A DNA stretch of 25,607 nt from UBA1100 sp964533265. Lineage in GTDB: Bacteria > Verrucomicrobiota > Verrucomicrobiia > Limisphaerales > UBA1100. The DNA lies in the NCBI GenBank assembly GCA_964533265.1, contig CAZHJW010000014.1, positions 1 to 25,607 on the forward strand, read 5' to 3'. The position numbers were made by a program, and so were the translations under genes. The notes under the pieces were generated by a model. It was given only the letters and a program-made list of their open reading frames with translations. It was not told where the DNA came from and did not search any database. Of the stretch, positions 7,482 to 15,588 are shown piece by piece (position 1 is the stretch's first letter; every line of letters starts with the position of its first letter).

Positions 7482-9602
7482 TTATGGAATATATCGAAAT
7501 TCATTACTGTTAAGTAGCGCCCAACGCAAATCAGCCATGCCGTCGAGTGCAGGTTTTCCAGTGCCAACAATCTCGAGAGCAAACTTCATTTCCTGTGCAT
7601 CAGGCGCGCGAGTCAGAATTTCCATGTAAGCCAATTTAACTGCCTCATGGACATTCTGCTTTTCCTTAGCCAAGAGACGGTGTATCGGCTCCAAAGTCCC
7701 CACGCGGGCCGCCTCATGAGTAGCCTTACCATTCAGCATCATTAACTGCTGACGCATACTTGGGTTGTGCTCGCGGGAATTAGCCAAACTATCACGAGCG
7801 GGTTGGCCAAAAACACGAAGGAAGTGAGCGGGAGGTGCTGGAGTTGCCATCCTCATGGTGCTACCAAATTTCGGGTTGTCGTCCATCTTTCTCTCAACCT
7901 CAATGTACTTATACTTCATTCGCGGCCCGTTGTTCGGGCGCGCCATGTTCTGCTCCATCTGTTGCTGGCGCTGCAATTCGGCATCACTCATCATCTTCAT
8001 TGAAGCGAGATCCTTTTGCAACTCGCTCTTTAGGAGCTCATCAAAGTTAAGTGTAATCTGACCTTCCAGATCATATCCTCCGCCCACCATAGGTTTAGCC
8101 ATCATATTCGGCGCCATGTCAGGTTGGGAAGTTGAATCAGCCGAAGGTGACGCACCGCCTTCAATCACACCGTCGGCAACACGAACACGCTCCGAATAGG
8201 TTTTAATATTTTCTCCGGGCGACCACTTGTACTCGGTAAGGTGTCCGGCTACCACAATGCTGTCATACAACACCTCACTAACCATCCGCCGTGATTTTGC
8301 CGCAGCAAAATGTTCAACCGCCGTCATTTGTTCAGCCAGCGGGAGATTCGGATCGGCATGATCCAATGCATAAGTGTCAGTGAGCAGGATCATTTTAATC
8401 AGCGACTTTATGTCGTAGCCACTGGCTACAAATTCATCGGCCAAATAGTCCATAGCTTCACGGTGAACGACGATGTCTTGAAAATCATCAACCGGCTCAT
8501 AAAAACCGTGGCCAATCAATTCAGCCCACATGCGGTTAACCATATTACGCGCAAAATAACGGTTGTAAGGGCTTGTCACCTTCTGGGCCAATTCAGCGCG
8601 TTGCTGACTTTGGCGATAAAGGTCACCTTCGATATCCAAGGCCTGCGTCTGCGCCTTAACCTCCTTGGTCACCGACAATCCAAAGCCTTTGTCTTTACTA
8701 AATGCAGCAGCGGTATCCGCATCATCCAAGAGGTCTTCAATGCTCTTGCCTGCAGCAGATCCAGAAACCGCCAATGCTTCTGCCGCACGCTTGGCATCCA
8801 GACGCTTCACAAAACCGGGAACCGCCGAAGCGTCTTCCAGTTCAAAAGGAAACTTGGGTAAAACGGGGTTTCGAGTAGGCGGCTTACGTCTCTCTGGCGG
8901 CCATAACACTGTGGTCTCACTGCCTTCAGTCGTATACACGCGCCGTGAAAATTGATTTTCAACCCGTTGGGTTTTACCAAAGTAAGTGGCTAGTTCATAA
9001 AACTGTTTCTGCTTCCAAACATCAAAGGGATGGTTGTGGCACTGAGCACACTGCATCCGAACCCCCAGAAACATCTGGCTGGTCGCCGCAGCCATCGCCA
9101 TTGCATCCACCTCCTCGCCCAAAATCAAACCGACTGCGGGCACTTTGCCTGAGGATCCATTCACAGCGAGCATCTCGCGGCTCATTACATCCCAAGGTTT
9201 ATTTTCGCGGAGGTTCTTGTGAAGATAAGCCAAAAACGCATTGCCGCCGGTGGCGTTGGAGCGAATACGCAAGATGTCGGAGAAAAAGACGGTCCAGCGG
9301 TCTGCATAACGCGCATCACCCAGAAGCTTATCAATCAATTTGGTTCGGCGTACATTAGCCGGCCACTTTTGATATTGTTTGACTTCTTCATAGGTGGGAA
9401 TACGCCCAATGACATCCACACTAACCCTCCGCAAAAAAGTAAGATCATCAATCCCATTAGCCTTTATAACAGGGTTTTGGGTCTTGGCATTCTGCTTGGC
9501 CAATAACTGGTCTATCTTGGAGGATTTAGCATGAGCAAAAAACCCGCTGCACAGAAACACAGCTGAGAAGAAAAATCGCAGAAAAAAAGGCTTAGATTTC
9601 AT
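7482..9602 (-). CDS. DUF1549/DUF1553 domain secreted protein
   Basis: A 706-residue product. The ATG at 9602 is preferred because it has GAGGG just upstream and begins directly with a signal peptide (KSKPFFLRFFF, cleavage near AHA); an in-frame TTG at 9611 would place that GAGGG inside the gene. The DUF1549 domain (about residues 30-215) shows the family's FLRRVSVDVIGRIPT block and the C-A-Q-C-H-N-H-P motif (185-192), which resembles a haem c site but is a conserved part of this domain. The DUF1553 domain begins near NRYFARNMVNRMW (346-358) and continues to the end. Between its halves is a Met-rich low-complexity stretch (about 495-585). No separate cytochrome c (PSD1) domain is present. It forms an operon with the DUF1501 gene. 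The pair's role is unproven; links to complex-polysaccharide use have been proposed. Confidence 0.92.
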   Translation of the reverse strand: MKSKPFFLRFFFSAVFLCSGFFAHAKSSKIDQLLAKQNAKTQNPVIKANGIDDLTFLRRVSVDVIGRIPTYEEVKQYQKWPANVRRTKLIDKLLGDARYADRWTVFFSDILRIRSNATGGNAFLAYLHKNLRENKPWDVMSREMLAVNGSSGKVPAVGLILGEEVDAMAMAAATSQMFLGVRMQCAQCHNHPFDVWKQKQFYELATYFGKTQRVENQFSRRVYTTEGSETTVLWPPERRKPPTRNPVLPKFPFELEDASAVPGFVKRLDAKRAAEALAVSGSAAGKSIEDLLDDADTAAAFSKDKGFGLSVTKEVKAQTQALDIEGDLYRQSQQRAELAQKVTSPYNRYFARNMVNRMWAELIGHGFYEPVDDFQDIVVHREAMDYLADEFVASGYDIKSLIKMILLTDTYALDHADPNLPLAEQMTAVEHFAAAKSRRMVSEVLYDSIVVAGHLTEYKWSPGENIKTYSERVRVADGVIEGGASPSADSTSQPDMAPNMMAKPMVGGGYDLEGQITLNFDELLKSELQKDLASMKMMSDAELQRQQQMEQNMARPNNGPRMKYKYIEVERKMDDNPKFGSTMRMATPAPPAHFLRVFGQPARDSLANSREHNPSMRQQLMMLNGKATHEAARVGTLEPIHRLLAKEKQNVHEAVKLAYMEILTRAPDAQEMKFALEIVGTGKPALDGMADLRWALLNSNEFRYIP

Positions 9603-9685
9603 GTCCCTCAATGAGAAAATGACCTATTTATTGAATACAGGCAACCCTAAAGAAATTCACTTAAAGTTAACAAACCAATAGAAAA

Positions 9686-9763
9686 TGGTCGGACCGGGGA
9701 GATTCGAACTCCCGACCTCCACACCCCCAGTGTGGCGCGCTAACCAGGCTGCGCTACGGTCCG
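9686..9763 (-). tRNA. tRNA-Pro (anticodon GGG)
   Basis: The minus strand folds into a full cloverleaf. The acceptor stem is CGGACCG with CGGTCCG, the D stem GCGC/GCGC, and the anticodon stem CCACA/TGTGG with loop CTGGGGG, giving anticodon GGG (Pro, codon CCC/CCU). The T arm is GGGAG-TTCGAAT-CTCCC. Discriminator base A is followed by an encoded CCA (9686-9688). It lies 65 nt after the phosphatase gene on the same strand and may be read from that operon or from its own weak promoter. Confidence 0.96.
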
Positions 9764-9780
9764 CCAAAAGAGGAGCGCAT

Positions 9781-9806
9781 GCTATAGCCAACCTCGTGAA
9801 AAACAA
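9781..9806 (-). promoter_or_regulatory. Weak candidate promoter for the tRNA-Pro gene
   Basis: On the minus strand a TATAGC box (9781-9786) lies 17 nt before the mature tRNA 5' end. A TTGTTT box (9801-9806) is upstream, but the 14-nt spacer is too short for a standard sigma70 promoter. Only the -10 element is persuasive. Confidence 0.2.
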
Positions 9807-9828
9807 CCTTTTTTGCTGAAACCCTAAG

Positions 9829-10974
9829 TTAATCGACCTTAAGGACAATCGTAGTGAAATCATCAGGTTGATGATTAGCTGCTTCATGCGATCGGCCCGC
9901 CTCATGGAGGCCAGCGACAATCTCAGCAGCTGATTCCAGCTGATGGCTGCCTAATGTTTGAACAAGGCGTTCCTTTCCAAAGAGTTCACCATCTTCAGCG
10001 GTTGATTCCTCAACCCCATCAGTCATAAGCGCCAGCAGATCCCCCTTCTCCAAAGGCAAATCTTCGCTCACAGTATATTTAATATCCGGTTTTACTCCCA
10101 ATGGCATACCTGTACGTTTCAACTCCTTTTTGAGTTTCCCATCGCGATTTAACCACAAGGCAGGCGGATGCCCTGCACTGGCATAACGCACGGTTTTCGC
10201 AGTGGGATTAAGACGCACAAAAAGAAGTGTAACAAATCGCTCAGCACCCGTATCTTCATTGAGCACCCGGTTGGCACGGGTAAGAATCTCGCTAATATCA
10301 TCAAAATCAGCTGCCAGAATCCTTAAATAAGCTCGGGTCTCAGCCATCAAGAGTGCTGGGCCTATTCCGTGCCCGGTCACATCCCCCACGACCAAACCAT
10401 AATCGCCTCCAGACATCGGAATGAAATCATAATAATCCCCACCGGTCTCCTCGGCACTTTCAGTTAGACCTGCCAAATCATATCCGGCTAAGTCAGGAGC
10501 ATCCTTGGGAAAGAGGCGCTGTTGGATTTCGCGCGCAATACGCATCTGCTCATTGGCTGCATGCAGGGCACTTTCAGCCTCCCGGTGCCGAGTACGGTCG
10601 CGCGCCTCGCGTACCTCACGTTCCACTGCAGGCACCAAGCGTGCAAGGTTGCCCTTCATTAGGTAATCATGGGCACCAGATTTCATGATCTGCACTGCCA
10701 GATCCTCTCCGATGCCCCCACTAATCATGATAAAAGGAATATCCCTCCCACTTTGCTGTAGGAGTTTCAATCCTTCCGCCCCGTTAAAGTCAGGTAAATT
10801 ATAATCGGCGAGAACCACATCCCACACCTCATTGGTTAGAGCTGTCGTGAATTGCTTGGCCGTTTCCACCCGTTCATTGACCACCTCATATCCTCCAGCT
10901 TGAATCAAACCAACCAGCACTTTGGCATCCAGCACTGAGTCCTCAATGATCAAAACCCTCAACGACTCACTCAT
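9829..10974 (-). CDS. Response regulator with C-terminal PP2C (SpoIIE/RsbU-type) phosphatase
   Basis: A 381-residue two-domain signalling protein. Residues 1-125 are a receiver domain with the acidic pair E11/D12, phospho-acceptor D57, S85 and K107 all in place. A helical linker (about 125-155) leads to a PP2C-type Ser/Thr phosphatase with the metal-binding motifs GGD (178-180), GDVTGHG (197-203), SAGHPP (266-271), MTDGVEE (317-323) and PDDFT (370-374). In this family phosphorylation of the receiver usually controls dephosphorylation of an anti-sigma-factor antagonist, and so the general stress response. No partner kinase, STAS protein or anti-sigma factor is in the window. It has a good GGAGG ribosome site and its ATG overlaps the trpC stop by 4 nt, so the two are translationally coupled. 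The product is soluble; no membrane segment is visible. Confidence 0.93.
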   Translation of the reverse strand: MSESLRVLIIEDSVLDAKVLVGLIQAGGYEVVNERVETAKQFTTALTNEVWDVVLADYNLPDFNGAEGLKLLQQSGRDIPFIMISGGIGEDLAVQIMKSGAHDYLMKGNLARLVPAVEREVREARDRTRHREAESALHAANEQMRIAREIQQRLFPKDAPDLAGYDLAGLTESAEETGGDYYDFIPMSGGDYGLVVGDVTGHGIGPALLMAETRAYLRILAADFDDISEILTRANRVLNEDTGAERFVTLLFVRLNPTAKTVRYASAGHPPALWLNRDGKLKKELKRTGMPLGVKPDIKYTVSEDLPLEKGDLLALMTDGVEESTAEDGELFGKERLVQTLGSHQLESAAEIVAGLHEAGRSHEAANHQPDDFTTIVLKVD

Positions 10975-11765
10975 TCCTGTCCTCCCAATTCGCGTACCTT
11001 GGCAGTGATGTCATCCTGACGCATCAATGATTCGCCCACGAGCACCGCCCTTGCACCACAAGCTTTCAGGCGCTGCACGTCTTCGCGCGAGTGAACCCCA
11101 CTTTCGGACACCAACAGTACTTGATTTGTGTCAAGCTCAGCGGCTAATGACTCGGTGGTGGCGAGATCCACTGTAAAGGTTTTTAGATCGCGATTATTCA
11201 CCCCGATCAAGGAAGCTCCAATCGACTTAGCGCGAAACAATTCCTGCGCGTCATGAACTTCCACTAGGGCAGACAATCCGGCCCCTATCGCCAAATCATG
11301 AAAGCGAATCAACTGTTCATCATCCAGAATCGCCACAATTAATAAAATCGCATCTGCGCCCCAATCAATCGCTTCTGCGATTTGGCGCGAATCTATCACA
11401 AAATCTTTCCTCAATAGCGGCACATTCACCTCGCCACGGATCGCCTTTAGATACTCAGGGGAGCCTTGGAAATATTTTTCGTCGGTCAATACCGAGAGAC
11501 AGCTCGCGCCTGCTCTATCATATTCCTTGGCAATTTGAATCGGGTTAAAATCGGGCCGAATGACTCCTGCTGATGGAGACGCTTTTTTTACTTCAGCAAT
11601 TAACCCCACATCACCCGATCGTGGGTTAGCCAAAGCTTCGATGAAATTCCTTACCCCACCGCGCTCCTCCACCTTGGCGCATAAGGAGTCCAAGTTAACT
11701 TCAATTTCGGGCAAAGCCTTCAACTCCGTCCGTTTATTGACGATTATTTCATCAAGGATACTCAT
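10971..11765 (-). CDS. trpC: Indole-3-glycerol phosphate synthase
   Basis: TrpC closes the ring of CdRP to make indole-3-glycerol phosphate in tryptophan synthesis. The 264-residue length is normal for the monofunctional enzyme. The beta/alpha-barrel motifs are intact: EVKKASPSAG with catalytic K60, LTDEKYFQGS (93-102), LRKDF with K120, ALVEVHD with E169, GVNNRDL with N190, and VSESGV with E221/S222. Start is the ATG at 11765 with GAGG 7 nt upstream. It overlaps the prfB stop by 4 nt and the downstream response regulator's start by 4 nt. No other trp gene is present, so the tryptophan pathway appears dispersed in this genome. No leader peptide or Trp-specific attenuator is seen, as expected for an internal operon gene. 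Confidence 0.96.
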   Translation of the reverse strand: MSILDEIIVNKRTELKALPEIEVNLDSLCAKVEERGGVRNFIEALANPRSGDVGLIAEVKKASPSAGVIRPDFNPIQIAKEYDRAGASCLSVLTDEKYFQGSPEYLKAIRGEVNVPLLRKDFVIDSRQIAEAIDWGADAILLIVAILDDEQLIRFHDLAIGAGLSALVEVHDAQELFRAKSIGASLIGVNNRDLKTFTVDLATTESLAAELDTNQVLLVSESGVHSREDVQRLKACGARAVLVGESLMRQDDITAKVRELGGQE

Positions 11766-12899
11766 TGCTCATCCTCTGCAGAGATGCGCTTGGTTGGGCA
11801 CCCGGCCTGCAGCCAACCGTTCACAAAATCATCCAAGTCGCCATCCATCACCTCCTGAACATTTCCACTTTGAACGCCCGTTCGCAAGTCTTTGACCATC
11901 TGGTAAGGCTGAAAAACATAACTGCGGATTTGATTCCCCCAACCAATAGCCCCCTTGTCGCTATAAAAACGCTCCATCTCCGATTTCTTTTCGTCCTCGC
12001 GTTTTGCGTGTAATTTAGCCAATAACAAATTCATCGCTCCCGCGCGGTTCTGGTGCTGACTGCGCTGTGTCTGACTCGCGGCAACAATGCCGGTAGGAAT
12101 ATGAGTTATACGCACCGCCGTCTCGACCTTGTTGACGTTTTGCCCGCCTTTACCTCCACTACGATAGGTATCCACACGCAACTCGGAAGGATCCAGCTCA
12201 ATATCACCTTCATCCTCAATTTCAGCGATCACGTCTACGCTGGCAAAACTCGTATGCCGTCGTTTGTTCGAATCAAAAGGTGATATCCGCACCAGCCGGT
12301 GCACTCCGCGCTCGGCTTTACTAAAGCCAAAAGCATTATCTCCAGAAATTGTCAGCGTAGCGCTTTTTATGCCCGCCACCTCCCCTGGCATCAAATCCTG
12401 CACCACCACCTGCCAGCCACGACGTTCACACCAACGCTGATACATCCGTAAAAGCATATCCGCCCAATCACAACTTTCAGTACCCCCGGCTCCAGCGTTA
12501 ATTGTGAGTATACAGTTACATTTGTCCTGCGAATCGCCAAGCATAGCTGCCAGCTCCAGTACATCTAGTGAAGCAATAAATTTTTCCGTATCCGCACTCA
12601 GCTCCTCTACCAGCAATGCCTGTGCTGCCTCATCCTCCTCTGAACCCAGTTCTACCATTCCTTGCAAATCAGCCAATTGAGCTTCAGCTTTGTGAAAGGG
12701 CTCAATCCGTTTACGCAAGGCAGAGGATTCCTCAACAAATTTCTGGGCATTTTCGCGGTCATCCCAAAAATTATCTACTGACATCAGCTCTTCTAGTTCA
12801 GTCAGGCGTGCCACATTTTTAACGACGTCAAAGAAACCTCCGTAACTTCTCCAAGCGAGATTCTGTTTCGGTTAACTGGGCTTGTATGGCGTCAAACAT
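11762..12899 (-). CDS. prfB: Peptide chain release factor 2, made by programmed +1 frameshift
   Basis: RF2 ends translation at UGA and UAA. The gene starts at the ATG at 12899 (AAGG upstream) and encodes 23 residues in the zero frame (MFDAIQAQLTETESRLEKLR and RFL), then meets an in-frame TGA at 12828-12830. Skipping one base there continues with GAC (D24) into a 355-codon frame, giving 378 residues in total. The stop-codon recognition tripeptide SPF (206-208) and the peptidyl-hydrolysis GGQ (251-253) lie almost exactly where they do in E. coli RF2. A simple gene call would begin at the internal GTG at 12814 and lose the first 28 residues. The gene lies 7 nt after lnt and overlaps trpC by 4 nt. 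Confidence 0.95.
12827..12842 (-). promoter_or_regulatory. prfB: prfB programmed +1 frameshift site
   Basis: On the minus strand the sequence reads CGG AGG TTT CTT TGA C. The slippery CTT (12831-12833) is followed by in-frame TGA and then C, with a Shine-Dalgarno-like GGAGG (12837-12841) 3 nt before CTT. This is the same layout as the well-studied E. coli site. When RF2 is scarce, TGA is read slowly and the ribosome slips forward one base, so RF2 controls its own synthesis. Confidence 0.93.
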
Positions 12900-12906
12900 G
12901 CGGCCT

Positions 12907-14544
12907 TCATTTAGCTGGATCGCCATCCAATTCCGAGTCCTTTTTTATAAGCGGCCCCTTGTCCAACATCCACAACAGCACCACACACACACATACCAGC
13001 ACCGCACTCCACGACAACCAATCCCCATAACGCTGATAAAATGTGGGGGAATGCGGTCCCTGCCTCAAAGGGATTTCTACCAACCGCGTCCCCTTGGAAT
13101 ACACATCTTCAGTAACGCCATAAAACTGCCCATATTCATCCACCCAACCGGTGATCCCGTTGTTACAACACCTCACCAGAGGTCGCCGATTCTCAATCGC
13201 CCTCCAAGCAGCCGTCCGCGCGTGCTGCCACTGTTGATGACTGTTGCCGAACCATCCATCGTTGGTGAGATTTAAGAGGAAATCAACTTCTTGAGTCGCC
13301 GCACGTCGCACCAACTTGGGCACGACATCCTCGAAACAAATAATCACTGAGGTTTTGGCTTTGCCTAAATCAAATGTTATAGCACCGGGACCCCTGCCAA
13401 AATTACCGACGGGCGCTAGCTTTTGGAGAAACGGTAGCCATCCGGAAAATGGGACATATTCGCCAAACATCACTAAATGTTGTTTAGCATAAGTGGCCCA
13501 CCGGTTTTTTCCTATTCCACGAAGAAAGCTATCTTCTGGGGGAATAAGTACTGCACTATTATAAGGCACACCATTGGTAGCAGTATCAGCTCCCCACACG
13601 CGCCATATTTTTTTTTGCTGAATCGATTCCTCAAGTTTCGAAAAACGTTTCACCACGTTTGACGGATTTAAAACTCCTAATGGTGACAAAGACGCTTCGG
13701 GCCACACTAGCAAATCTATATCCTCTGCTACACCTTGCTCGGAAAGATCCATCATGTCCTTAAACCGTTTTGCCTGACTTCCCTGATCACTCGTATTCCA
13801 AAGAACAGTTTGTGGAATAGCTGGTTGTACCAACGCAATTTTTAAACTGCCACGCTTTGGAGCTAAAGGTTGCGCTAGAGCCGTACTCCCCAATACTAGA
13901 GCAACCATCAGCATTGCCGCCGGACCAACCACTTCCAGAAAAAGACACGGTGTGAAACGATCCTGTTCACGCCAACGCCAGAAAACCAGTAACGCCCCAA
14001 CTGAACCCCAAGCTACCACCAGCGATACACCTAATACACCAGTGAATTGAGCAAACATTGCCAGTTGAGTATAATCCAATTGTGACCCCCCAAGATAATT
14101 CCATGGAAACCCGGTGATCACCCAACCTCGTAAACATTCCTGAGCTACCCATCCCACCGCGCAGACTCCTCCCCAGAGTAGCCGGACTTTATAAGGCATT
14201 TTCCTCACCGCCTTACCCACATTTGTTCTGTCCCCAGGGAATAATCCCCAACAAAATGTCACCCAAATTGCCGGATATATCGCGCAATATCCGCTCAACA
14301 TCACCCACCCTACAACATTACTACCAGCAACTGGAATATATAGAACCCAACTGAGTGAAGAAAAAAAGTAAGCGGCACCAGCCACCCATCCCAAACAAAA
14401 AGCCCTTTTGGGCTCGGCAGCAGTCGCCCAGAGCAACATTGCCGGAGTCAGCCAAGCAGCCAATTCACATTTCAACGGAGCAAACGCGCAGAACCAAATC
14501 AAACCGGCGACGATCGCTTTGATCCAATCACGTTTACCTTCCAC
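12907..14544 (-). CDS. lnt: Apolipoprotein N-acyltransferase
   Basis: Lnt adds the third acyl chain to the N-terminal Cys of lipoproteins at the outer face of the inner membrane. The 545-residue protein has about six hydrophobic segments in residues 8-225, followed by a nitrilase-like periplasmic domain (about 233-500) and a C-terminal membrane anchor (WSAVLVCVCVVLLWML). The catalytic Glu-Lys-Cys triad is visible as WPEAS (E283), YAKQHLVMFGEYVPF (K354) and IICFED (C403). Start is a GTG at 14544 with no strong ribosome site; the first membrane segment follows directly, so little N-terminal sequence can be missing. It is the first gene of the lnt-prfB-trpC-phosphatase operon. Its presence supports a diderm cell with triacylated lipoproteins. 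Confidence 0.94.
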   Translation of the reverse strand: MEGKRDWIKAIVAGLIWFCAFAPLKCELAAWLTPAMLLWATAAEPKRAFCLGWVAGAAYFFSSLSWVLYIPVAGSNVVGWVMLSGYCAIYPAIWVTFCWGLFPGDRTNVGKAVRKMPYKVRLLWGGVCAVGWVAQECLRGWVITGFPWNYLGGSQLDYTQLAMFAQFTGVLGVSLVVAWGSVGALLVFWRWREQDRFTPCLFLEVVGPAAMLMVALVLGSTALAQPLAPKRGSLKIALVQPAIPQTVLWNTSDQGSQAKRFKDMMDLSEQGVAEDIDLLVWPEASLSPLGVLNPSNVVKRFSKLEESIQQKKIWRVWGADTATNGVPYNSAVLIPPEDSFLRGIGKNRWATYAKQHLVMFGEYVPFSGWLPFLQKLAPVGNFGRGPGAITFDLGKAKTSVIICFEDVVPKLVRRAATQEVDFLLNLTNDGWFGNSHQQWQHARTAAWRAIENRRPLVRCCNNGITGWVDEYGQFYGVTEDVYSKGTRLVEIPLRQGPHSPTFYQRYGDWLSWSAVLVCVCVVLLWMLDKGPLIKKDSELDGDPAK

Positions 14545-14652
14545 AGAACCCAGTGTGCCTTAAACTTACTCCAAAGCAAGTGTACCCTATTCACTCAAGA
14601 TTTTGTTTTGCCCGTTAGTTTAAGCTATCGTAACTTAACCGCGCCCAACGTA

Positions 14653-15588
14653 ATGAAACAAACCCGAATTGGAAAAAGCACATTAAGCAGTTCATCTTTG
14701 GCCTTTGGCTGCTGGCGCATCGCCGGAACTTGGGAGGCCCGCAAAGTCACGGCAAAGGCACGTGATGCCGGACTTAAGGCAATTTTTGCCGCACACGAGG
14801 CAGGCTACACACTGTACGATCATGCCGATATTTATTGTGGAGGAGTTTCTGAGGAACTTTTTGGCCTAGCACTAAAGCGCTCAAAGGAACTGGGTAAGTC
14901 GTCAATTATCGCAACCAAATGCGGTATTCGGATTCCAGAAGAAAACGAGACCTATCGCTATGATCTTTCTCGCGACTACATCATTCAAGCCTGTGAAAGA
15001 TCACTTCAACGGCTGGGTGTGGATTGCGTGGATATATACCAGCTCCACCGTCCTGACTGGCTGATGGACCCGACCGAAGTCGCCAGCGCTTTCGCCGCCT
15101 TAAAAAAATCCGGCAAAGTGAAGCGTTTTGGTGTCAGTAATTTCAGGCCTTCGCAAGTGAACCTTTTGCAAAGCGCCCTCAAGGACTCTTTGCTTGTAAA
15201 TCAAATCGAATTAAGCCTCCTGCAGCTCACCCCTTTTAATGACGGAACTCTGGATCAATGTTTGGAAAACAAAATTACCCCCATGGCCTGGAGCCCATTG
15301 GGCGGAGGTTATCTAGGCACCGGCAAAAGCGACGTCCTTCCTTCACAAGAAAAATACAAACCAATAAAGGTGCGAAGACGCCTCGACCTATTGGCTCGGG
15401 AATCGGGCTTCACCCGCGCAGCGGTGGCGCTCGCGTGGTTACTCAGGCACCCCTCTGGTATTATACCGATTATTGGCAGCACCAAGCCTGAACGCATTCG
15501 CGAATTGGCCAAAGCCGACGAAGTGAGTCTTTCCCATGAGCAGTGGTACTCTCTGTTAACAGCCGCACTGAAGGAGGATCTTCCCTGA
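14653..15588 (+). CDS. Aldo/keto reductase, YdhF-like
   Basis: A 311-residue NADPH-dependent oxidoreductase of the AKR superfamily. The catalytic tetrad is D56 and Y61 (YDHADIY), K89 (ATKCG) and H132 (LHRPD). The late blocks GKVKRFGVSNF, MAWSPLGGG and IIPIIGSTKPERI match the cofactor-binding end of the barrel. Overall spacing and wording resemble E. coli YdhF, whose physiological substrate is not known. I use the ATG at 14653; an upstream in-frame TTG at 14608 would add 15 residues unlike the family. No clear ribosome site precedes either. It is divergent from lnt (about 110 bp apart) and its stop codon overlaps the apparent start of agmatine deiminase, so the two are probably co-translated. 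Confidence 0.9.
   Translation: MKQTRIGKSTLSSSSLAFGCWRIAGTWEARKVTAKARDAGLKAIFAAHEAGYTLYDHADIYCGGVSEELFGLALKRSKELGKSSIIATKCGIRIPEENETYRYDLSRDYIIQACERSLQRLGVDCVDIYQLHRPDWLMDPTEVASAFAALKKSGKVKRFGVSNFRPSQVNLLQSALKDSLLVNQIELSLLQLTPFNDGTLDQCLENKITPMAWSPLGGGYLGTGKSDVLPSQEKYKPIKVRRRLDLLARESGFTRAAVALAWLLRHPSGIIPIIGSTKPERIRELAKADEVSLSHEQWYSLLTAALKEDLP
15571..15577 (+). promoter_or_regulatory. Strong ribosome binding site that fixes the aguA start
   Basis: AAGGAGG is fully complementary to the 16S rRNA tail. It is followed by 7 nt and then CTG at 15585 in the aguA frame. No ATG, GTG or TTG in that frame lies at a suitable distance, so this site points to CTG initiation. Confidence 0.65.

Noticed and set aside
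8310..8861. Plus-strand open frame of 183 codons
   Set aside because: It lies wholly inside the DUF1549/DUF1553 gene on the opposite strand, has no ribosome site and its translation resembles no family.
9036..9050. C-A-Q-C-H motif as evidence of a cytochrome c
   Set aside because: The motif is a conserved part of the DUF1549 domain; no separate cytochrome fold or distal Met region is visible.
12828..12830. In-frame TGA in prfB as a pseudogene mutation
   Set aside because: The stop has the exact programmed frameshift context and the downstream frame encodes a complete RF2.
14545..14652. Promoters in the lnt/aldo-keto reductase divergent gap
   Set aside because: The gap must hold promoters, but the TTGAGT and TACCCT-like boxes I see do not have convincing spacing on either strand.
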